The notes beneath the pieces are model-generated. The model saw only the letters and a list, made by a program, of their open reading frames with translations, made no database searches and was not told the origin of the DNA. A stretch of 11,860 nucleotides of DNA from DSYF01 sp041181065. Lineage in GTDB: Bacteria > Verrucomicrobiota > Verrucomicrobiia > Limisphaerales > DSYF01. Numbering within the stretch: position 1 is the first letter of the stretch; the number at the start of each line of letters is the position of its first letter. A program made the position numbers and the translations under genes. The stretch is from the NCBI GenBank assembly GCA_041181065.1, contig JBEGQI010000229.1:1-11860 (forward strand), in the 5' to 3' direction. Of the stretch, positions 6,769 to 11,860 are shown in pieces.

Positions 6769-8298
6769 TCATCCCCAAATCTGGCGGTCGAGCGAGCGAA
6801 ATTGGATCGCCTCGGACAGATGCTCACTGGAGATGTTCTCCGCACCCGCCAGATCGGCGATGGTGCGGGACACCTTGAGGATGCGGTCGTAGGCACGGGC
6901 GCTGAGATTCAAGTCCGACATCGCCATTTGCAGCATGTTCTTGGCGTCTTCATTCAGCCCGCAGAATTGTTTCAACTCCTTCGGCCCCATCCGCGCATTG
7001 CAGGTGATTTTGGGGCGTTCGGCAAAACGCTGATGCTGCCGGGCGCGCGCGGCGACCACTCGTTCGCGGATCTGCGCCGAGCTTTCCCCCTTCCCCTCGC
7101 CCGTCATCTCACGGAACTTCACCTGCGGCACTTCGATGTGCAGATCAATGCGGTCCAACAGCGGCCCAGAAATACGACCGAGATAATTCTGGATCTCGCG
7201 CGGCGAGCTCTTCGACTCGTGCGGCATCTTGCCGTCGGGCGTCGGGTTCATCGCCGCGACCAACATGAATTGCGCGGGGAACGTCATGGTGCCGGCGGCA
7301 CGTGAGATGGTCACCTTCCCCTCCTCCAACGGCTGGCGCATCGTCTCCAACACGCTGCGCTTGAACTCCGGCAGCTCGTCGAGGAACAACACGCCATTGT
7401 GAGCGACGGAGATTTCGCCGGGCGTGGGATTGATGTTGCCGCCGAGCAATCCGGCGTCGCTCGCCGTGTGATGCGGCGCGCGGAACGGACGGCGTGTCAC
7501 CAGCGCCTGACCGGCGTTGAGCAGCCCGGTGATGCTGTGGATCTTCGTCGTCTCCAAAGCTTCATCCATGGTGAGCGGCGGGAGAATGGTCGCGAGCCGC
7601 TTGGCGAGCATGGATTTGCCGGTGCCCGGCGGGCCGATGAGCAGAACGTTATGCCCTCCCGCAGCGGCGATTTCGAGCGCCCGCTTCACGGACTCCTGCC
7701 CCTTCACTTCGGAGAAGTCCACCTCTTCATCGTGCGCGGCCTCGGCGAAAATCTTTGCCATGTCCACCTTGGTTGGTGCGATGCGGATCTGTCCCTCGAG
7801 GAATTGCGCGGCTTCACGGAGATTCTGCACGGGGATCACGTTCAAGCCAGGAACCGCTGCCGCTTCCGCTGCGTTCTCTGCCGGCACAAGGACGCCGATC
7901 TTGCCGTCTTGTTTGGCGCGCAGCGCAATCGGCAAGACCCCCTTCACGGGGCGCACACCACCCGTCAGCGCGAGTTCGCCGACGATGGCGAAGTTGTCGA
8001 GTTGATCCGTTTCAATCTGCTCGGACGCCGCAAGCATGCCGATGGCGATGGGCAGGTCGAAGCTGGGCCCTTCCTTTTTAACATCCGCCGGCGCGAGGTT
8101 GATCGTGGTGCGCCCCATGGGAAATTTGTAGCCGGAGTTGGAAAGCGCGGTGGTGACCCGATCCTTGGATTCCTTGACCGCCGCGTCCGGAAGCCCGACG
8201 ACGACAATCAGCGTGTCACCATAGCCCGCGTTCACTTCAACCTCGACGGGATAAGCCTCGATGCCGTTAACCGCTGTGGAACAAACCTTGGCTAACAT
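6769..8298 (-). CDS. comM: ComM/YifB-family Mg-chelatase-like AAA+ ATPase
   Basis: The 509-residue product is full length. The N-terminal Lon-protease-like (ChlI) domain spans about 1-170 (MLAKVCSTAVNGIEAYPVEV, then GLPDAAVKES at 35-44 and TINLAPADVKKEGPSFDLPI). The AAA+ core has Walker A GPPGTGKS (222-229), the family segment RAPHHTASDAGLLGG (273-287), Walker B VLFLDE (303-308) and GPLLDRIDLHIEVP with arginine R383. The C-terminal Mg_chelatase_C domain (about 410-509) ends in SEAIQFRSLDRQIW. In Vibrio cholerae and other transformable bacteria ComM is a hexameric helicase that promotes branch migration when transformed single-stranded DNA is integrated. The gene is very widespread, also in bacteria not known to be competent. 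The cysteine-rich insertion after MNP found in many homologs is not present here (MNPTPDGKMPHESK). It starts after an upstream terminator and is followed at 10 bases by the propeller gene. Confidence 0.95.
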   Translation of the reverse strand: MLAKVCSTAVNGIEAYPVEVEVNAGYGDTLIVVVGLPDAAVKESKDRVTTALSNSGYKFPMGRTTINLAPADVKKEGPSFDLPIAIGMLAASEQIETDQLDNFAIVGELALTGGVRPVKGVLPIALRAKQDGKIGVLVPAENAAEAAAVPGLNVIPVQNLREAAQFLEGQIRIAPTKVDMAKIFAEAAHDEEVDFSEVKGQESVKRALEIAAAGGHNVLLIGPPGTGKSMLAKRLATILPPLTMDEALETTKIHSITGLLNAGQALVTRRPFRAPHHTASDAGLLGGNINPTPGEISVAHNGVLFLDELPEFKRSVLETMRQPLEEGKVTISRAAGTMTFPAQFMLVAAMNPTPDGKMPHESKSSPREIQNYLGRISGPLLDRIDLHIEVPQVKFREMTGEGKGESSAQIRERVVAARARQHQRFAERPKITCNARMGPKELKQFCGLNEDAKNMLQMAMSDLNLSARAYDRILKVSRTIADLAGAENISSEHLSEAIQFRSLDRQIWG

Positions 8299-8304
8299 GG
8301 CCCC

Positions 8305-8332
8305 AGTTTACAGAGTCGAAGGAAGACGGCAA
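8305..8332 (-). promoter_or_regulatory. Possible promoter for comM
   Basis: On the minus strand TTGCCG (8332-8327) is followed after 16 bases by TAAACT (8310-8305), preceded by TG. This is a loose sigma-70-like match. Transcription would begin about at the A of the comM ATG (8298), making a leaderless or nearly leaderless message. It is a weak match in a 233-base gap and could be chance. Confidence 0.2.
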
Positions 8333-8454
8333 CCGGTTCCGTAACCCGCAACAACGAAAGCCAACGGTGATCAAACGGGCGAGTTTGGCAGGCCATATGT
8401 GCCACCGTGCGGGCAAACTGCGATCCAAACAACGCCCCCACCGGCTGACGGCAG

Positions 8455-8492
8455 CAAAAAAGAAAAGGGGCCACTGTTTTACCAGTGGCCCC
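8455..8492 (-). terminator. Intrinsic terminator of the PATR-repeat gene
   Basis: A perfect 10-bp inverted repeat, GGGGCCACTG at 8467-8476 and CAGTGGCCCC at 8483-8492, encloses a 6-base loop. Read on the minus strand, the stem is followed directly by TTTTCTTTTTT (8466-8456). It lies about 40 bases after the stop of the large surface-protein gene and before comM, so it separates the two transcription units. The plus-strand side lacks a T run, so it acts in one direction. Confidence 0.92.
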
Positions 8493-8531
8493 TGACCAAT
8501 CGTGAAGTGACTCATCCTCAGCGCAAGCGCA

Positions 8532-11500
8532 TCACGGAATGCGCAACCGGAAGAATACCGTCTCGCTCGTGGTGCTGACGGGGAAGTTGGTCGCCGTCAC
8601 GCTTGCGGTGCCGGGGATGTCGATCCAGCCGGTCGTGAGACCGATGCTGCGGTTGTTCGTCTGGGTCTGGAGAATCCAGCCCGCGTGATCCGCCGGCCAG
8701 CTCAGGTTGAGCGAACCACCGCTCGCGCTGAACGTGAGGTTCGTCGGATTGGTAGCGATGGACGCTTGCACGAGCAAACTGCCTGAGCCCGTGATGAACG
8801 TGCCGACGTTGCCGCTATTGTAAACGCCTGCCGGTTTCGAAACACCACCCAACACCAGCGCCGCCACTTGATTCGTGGTGCTGAAGTCCAGCTGGAGGAA
8901 CGCATTGCTGCTGACGGACACGGTGGCGTTGGTGGCCAACGTCGCTTGCGCGAGCTCCAGCGTGCCGTTCTGCACCACGGTGTTGCCCGTGTAGCTGTTG
9001 GCGCCGGTGCAGTAAACCAAGCCGGAGCCCTTCTTCGTCAGGCCGCCATCCGTGACATCGCCGCTGAAGTGTTCAAGCGCCGTCGCGATGATGACGCTGT
9101 TGCCGTTGTCATCAACGACCGCGCCGTTGCTGCGGACATAGGCGTGGGCGTTGCCTGTGCCGAGATCCATCAAGGTGCCCGCCGCCGTTGCCTTCAGAGT
9201 GCCGCCGTTGAAGTTGAATGTGCGCGTGCCGGTGGCATTCGCCGTGAGGATGGCTGATACGCTCAATGTGCCGCCGTTCAGGTTGAAGATATTTTGCACG
9301 GTGCTGCCGTTGCCTTGATGCATGTCCACCACGCCCGAACCGCCCACGGTGGTGGCGTTGTCTGAGTAGAACGTGATGGCACCCGCATTCAGGTTGATGG
9401 TGTTGGTGCCGGTGTTGTTGCCGATGGCGTAACGGATATCCGTGTTCGCATTGATGTTCAGCGTGCCGCCATTGACATCAAGCTGTGAGGTGCAGGTATC
9501 CCACTGGTTCATGATGAACCAGCGCTTGGTCGCAGTGGCAACGTTCACGGTGCCACCATTGATGATCATCTTGCCGATGTCGCCGTTGGCGTTGCCCGCG
9601 AAGCCGAGGAGCACATCGCCCTCGCTGCTAAACGTGCCGCTGTTGACCGTAACCGTGCCCTTGGCCGTGCTGCTGGCGTTCGCGCCTGCACCGACGCGGA
9701 GCGCGCCGACGGAAACAGTGCCGCCATTGAGATTCAACGCGCCCGTGCCGCTGTTGATGCCGACGTTCAACGTGGCGCCGCTGGCGGTGACGGTGGAGTT
9801 TCCGTTCACATTCATCGTGACATCGGACCCGTCTGATTCGCCGACAAAGAAATTGCCCGCGGTAACCGTGAGCGCAGAAGTGTCGTTCAAGTTGATGGCG
9901 CCCTTGGGCTTGTTCGCGCTGTTGCCGCCGTTGTAGCCCGCGCTGACGTTCTGAGCCGAAACAACCGCGCCGTTGGTCAGCACCAATTCAGAGGATACGC
10001 CACCGACGCCGTTGCCACGCCCGATGGAGAACCAACTCGAAACGTTGAGCGTCGCGCCGTCCACGACGATCTTTGCATCGTTGCCTGCGCCGCCGTTGGC
10101 GATCACGCCGCCGATGACCAATTCACCCGTCACAGTTTGAACGCTGCCGCCGGTGAGCTTGACCGTGCCGGCTTGCGCCATCAGCGGGCTGCTGAACCCG
10201 CCGGAGGTGGCTTGAGCCAAATCCCAAGTGGCGTTGGTGGTCACGGTCAAGATGCCGGAGCCCTTCTTGAACAAGGAGCCGCTGCCCGAAATCGGGCCGC
10301 TGAGAACCGTGGTGGCCGTGCCGGTGACGGTGAGCAGATTGCTCGCCTTGTTCAACGTGTTGCTGAGCGTGAGGCTGCCCGCGGAAGTGTTGAGCGTCTG
10401 GCTACCGCTCAGAGTGACCGGGACGCTCACGACCTGTGGATTGGCCGAGAGATTCACGATGCCGTTCGCGGTCAAGGTGAGCGTGCTGCCGTTGGCCGTG
10501 CCCAAATTGAAGCTGCCCGCCGTCGCATCAAACGTCACGCCGGTGACGCTGAGGTTGGTGTCGAGGTTTGGCGTCAACCGCGTCGTGCCAGCAAAGGTCA
10601 CAGCGTCGCCGGAGTTGGCCGGATTGACGATGCTCCAGTTGGGGCTGGTGCTCCAATTGTCGTTGGCACCCGCACCGGTCCAGACTTCGTTCGTGGCGAC
10701 AATCGTGTTGGTGGCGATCGAGGCCGGGCTGCTCAGGCCCGTGTTGGCAGCGGCCACGACGGAGATGAATTTCACGCCGGGAGCGATGCTCGAACCGACC
10801 ACGAAGGAGTTGGTGTAAACGTTCGGCGTGCCGGACAGAACCAATTTCGCCGTGCTCGAACCACCGATCTGACTGGCGTCCGCAACGACGTTGGTGACTG
10901 AGCCCGTGCCCGGAGTGACCGTGGCCGTCACCGTGACGCGCTGATTGCGAACCGCCGTGGCGGGGCTGGCGCTGGCACTGACCGTCGGCGCAACGGCGGG
11001 GGTGTAATGGAGCACGAGGTTGTTGCCGGACTGTTGCACGGAGAAGCTCAGGTAGTTCGCAGGCGTGGTGCCATCCCAGACGAGTGAAGGCGTGGAACCC
11101 ATCGTAGTCGTGCCTGTGACCGCGCAGAGCACATAGTCCGCGTTGGTGGCGAGGTTGGCCGCGCCGCTAAGGGCTTTGATGCGGACGCTGGCTGCGCTGC
11201 TGAGGGTGAGATTGCCAGTGACAACGACCTGATCGTTGCCGGTGTTGTTAACCGTGCTGAGATCCAAGCGGAACGCGCCGCCTGCATTCATGTTCAAATC
11301 GTTGTTGAACGTGAGCGTGCCTGCGGTGCCGTCGGTGCCAGGATAAATATCCATGCCGACTGCCGCCGTAGCGTTGCCGGTGACCGAGCCGACACCAGAG
11401 ACGGGATTCTGGATGCCAACGGTGAGCGTGGTGACGTCGAGCGTGCGGCTCGCAGGGATGACGACTTGGCTGGCGAGCGTGGCCGTGCCGCTCAACGCCA

Positions 11501-11860
11501 GCGTGCCGTTGCTGATGACCGTGTTGCCCGTGTAGGTGCTGAAACCGCTAAGTGTGAGCGTGCCAGCGCCGAGCTTCGTCAACACGCCAGCCCCAGCGAT
11601 GGACTGAGCAATGGTGATATCGGATCCGGCGGTGTCGATGTTGGCGCCGCCTGCATTTACATTGGCCGCAGTCAATCCCTGCATGAACGTCGCAGTGGTC
11701 GCCGTCGGCTTCAATGTGCCGCCGTTGAAGTTGAAAACGCCGGAACCAGACGTGGCTGTCCGGGTGATACTAGGAATCGTCAGCGTGCCGCCGTTCAGGT
11801 TGTAAGTGTAGCTTCCCGAGTCGCCGGCCTGGCCCAGACTCAGGTAGCCTGAACCGCCCA
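8532..11860 (-). CDS. Autotransporter-associated (PATR) beta-helix repeat protein, N-terminus outside window
   Basis: The frame is open from the window edge to TGA at 8534-8532: 1108 complete codons. A TTG at 11714 is not a credible start, because the NGGTL repeat continues upstream of it. The composition is rich in G, T, N, S, A and V with almost no cysteine, as in exported beta-helix passengers. Modules in order: NGGTL rungs; a PATR unit with TKLGAGTLTLSG and YTGNTVISNGTL (11585-11487); a beta-rich segment; an Ig-like segment beginning PTVSASASPATAV (10991-10701); EVWTGAGANDNWS, a typical module start; a second short PATR-like KKGSG (10277-10233); the 28-residue ladder (10154-9129); a third PATR unit (9044-8946); and a C-terminal module with WILQTQTNN and ending FFRLRIP. 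No autotransporter beta-barrel and no PEP-CTERM signal are visible. A cell-surface adhesin or structural role is inferred. An intrinsic terminator follows. Confidence 0.85.
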   Translation of the reverse strand, partial: GGSGYLSLGQAGDSGSYTYNLNGGTLTIPSITRTATSGSGVFNFNGGTLKPTATTATFMQGLTAANVNAGGANIDTAGSDITIAQSIAGAGVLTKLGAGTLTLSGFSTYTGNTVISNGTLALSGTATLASQVVIPASRTLDVTTLTVGIQNPVSGVGSVTGNATAAVGMDIYPGTDGTAGTLTFNNDLNMNAGGAFRLDLSTVNNTGNDQVVVTGNLTLSSAASVRIKALSGAANLATNADYVLCAVTGTTTMGSTPSLVWDGTTPANYLSFSVQQSGNNLVLHYTPAVAPTVSASASPATAVRNQRVTVTATVTPGTGSVTNVVADASQIGGSSTAKLVLSGTPNVYTNSFVVGSSIAPGVKFISVVAAANTGLSSPASIATNTIVATNEVWTGAGANDNWSTSPNWSIVNPANSGDAVTFAGTTRLTPNLDTNLSVTGVTFDATAGSFNLGTANGSTLTLTANGIVNLSANPQVVSVPVTLSGSQTLNTSAGSLTLSNTLNKASNLLTVTGTATTVLSGPISGSGSLFKKGSGILTVTTNATWDLAQATSGGFSSPLMAQAGTVKLTGGSVQTVTGELVIGGVIANGGAGNDAKIVVDGATLNVSSWFSIGRGNGVGGVSSELVLTNGAVVSAQNVSAGYNGGNSANKPKGAINLNDTSALTVTAGNFFVGESDGSDVTMNVNGNSTVTASGATLNVGINSGTGALNLNGGTVSVGALRVGAGANASSTAKGTVTVNSGTFSSEGDVLLGFAGNANGDIGKMIINGGTVNVATATKRWFIMNQWDTCTSQLDVNGGTLNINANTDIRYAIGNNTGTNTINLNAGAITFYSDNATTVGGSGVVDMHQGNGSTVQNIFNLNGGTLSVSAILTANATGTRTFNFNGGTLKATAAGTLMDLGTGNAHAYVRSNGAVVDDNGNSVIIATALEHFSGDVTDGGLTKKGSGLVYCTGANSYTGNTVVQNGTLELAQATLATNATVSVSSNAFLQLDFSTTNQVAALVLGGVSKPAGVYNSGNVGTFITGSGSLLVQASIATNPTNLTFSASGGSLNLSWPADHAGWILQTQTNNRSIGLTTGWIDIPGTASVTATNFPVSTTSETVFFRLRIP
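8946..9044 (-). repeat. PATR unit, copy near C-terminus
   Basis: The translated unit begins GLTKKGSGLVYCTG and continues NSYTGNTVVQNGTLELAQ, matching the autotransporter-associated beta-strand repeat pattern (LTKxGxGxLxLxG, then xYTGxTxVxxGTL). It shares the 15-base string gtgttgcccgtgtag (8980-8994, plus strand) exactly with the copy at 11521-11535. Confidence 0.8.
9129..10154 (-). repeat. NGGT beta-helix ladder, about 28-residue period
   Basis: Twelve successive rungs start at a turn of the type N-G-G-T-[LV] or a variant (TGGSV, DGATL, NGAVV, NDTSA, NGNST, NGGTV, NSGTF, NGGTV, NGGTL, NAGAI, NGGTL, NGGTL). Rung starts lie at plus-strand positions 10154, 10061, 9974, 9887, 9806, 9728, 9644, 9560, 9473, 9389, 9278 and 9209. 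Steps are 31, 29, 29, 27, 26, 28, 28, 29, 28, 37 and 23 residues. Mid-rung, a phi-x-[VI]-G-x-x-x-G pattern often recurs. This is the geometry of a right-handed parallel beta-helix or solenoid. Confidence 0.75.
11487..11585 (-). repeat. PATR unit, first copy in window
   Basis: The translated unit begins VLTKLGAGTLTLSGFSTYTG and continues NTVISNGTLALSG, the canonical autotransporter-associated beta-strand repeat. Like the copy at 8946-9044 it follows an FNFNGGTLK rung (11732-11709), and it shares a 15-base identical string with that copy. Confidence 0.85.

Noticed and set aside
7399..8295. Long plus-strand open frame (298 codons) opposite comM
   Set aside because: It lies entirely within the antisense of comM and shows no conserved motif.
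5658..8298. AAA+ ATPase plus beta-propeller pair as a possible defence or ternary-complex system
   Set aside because: The ATPase is clearly ComM/YifB, and the propeller has a signal peptide, so the two act in different compartments. No effector or other partner lies nearby.
8331..8338. Palindrome aaccggtt in the gap before comM as an operator
   Set aside because: Only 8 bases with no flanking symmetry, expected by chance at this length; no regulator gene nearby.
9129..10154. Spaced DNA repeats as a possible CRISPR array or noncoding satellite
   Set aside because: Repeat units are imperfect, of variable length and in frame, and are fully explained by the NGGT protein repeat.
10137..10901. 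Plus-strand open frames opposite the repeat protein
   Set aside because: The minus frame carries coherent repeats and Ig-like segments; the plus frames are low-complexity echoes of those repeats.
11712..11714. TTG at 11714 as the start of the large repeat gene
   Set aside because: The same frame continues upstream to the window edge and encodes two further NGGTL rungs, so the true start is outside the window.

Overview
All recognisable genes in this window lie on the minus strand, so transcription runs from high to low coordinates. The DNA is mostly GC-rich. The best taxonomic clue is the large surface-type protein at the right end. It combines autotransporter-associated (PATR-type) repeats, an NGGT-type beta-helix ladder, and a short C-terminal module with a W-x-L-Q-x-Q-T-N-like motif. 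From memory of such proteins, this combination is typical of Verrucomicrobiota. A PQQ-like propeller protein ending in a WPKFRGNARNTG motif fits the same phylum (or the wider PVC group). The assignment is inference; there is no rRNA here to test it. Layout in transcription order (right to left): (1) 11860-8532 is a repeat-rich, probably exported protein whose N-terminus lies outside the window. It ends in a strong intrinsic terminator at 8492-8455. (2) 8298-6769 is comM (YifB family, Mg-chelatase-like AAA+ ATPase). (3) 6758-5658, ten bases after comM, is a secreted beta-propeller with an exact 40-residue repeat period. (4) After a 74-base T-rich gap, 5583-1 is a tightly packed surface-polysaccharide cassette: ATP-grasp ligase, HAD phosphatase, SAM methyltransferase, cupin 3,4-ketoisomerase (FdtA/QdtA/WxcM-like), DegT/DnrJ/EryC1 sugar aminotransferase, left-handed beta-helix acetyltransferase and a Wzx-type flippase that runs off the left edge. 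Three junctions in the cassette are 4-base ATGA stop/start overlaps, which implies translational coupling. The ketoisomerase, aminotransferase and acetyltransferase match the late steps that make a dTDP-3-acetamido-3,6-dideoxyhexose (Fuc3NAc or Qui3NAc type) from dTDP-4-keto-6-deoxyglucose. The RmlA and RmlB enzymes that supply this precursor are not in the window. The ATP-grasp, HAD and methyltransferase genes probably add a further decoration to the sugar or polysaccharide, with unknown substrates, and the flippase would export the lipid-linked product. No mobile element, CRISPR array, tRNA or rRNA was seen. The most interesting parts are the decoration trio fused to the amino-sugar genes, a ketoisomerase lacking one histidine of its expected His-x-His pair, and a beta-helix surface protein without a recognisable outer-membrane barrel but with a compact C-terminal module that could be a sorting signal.
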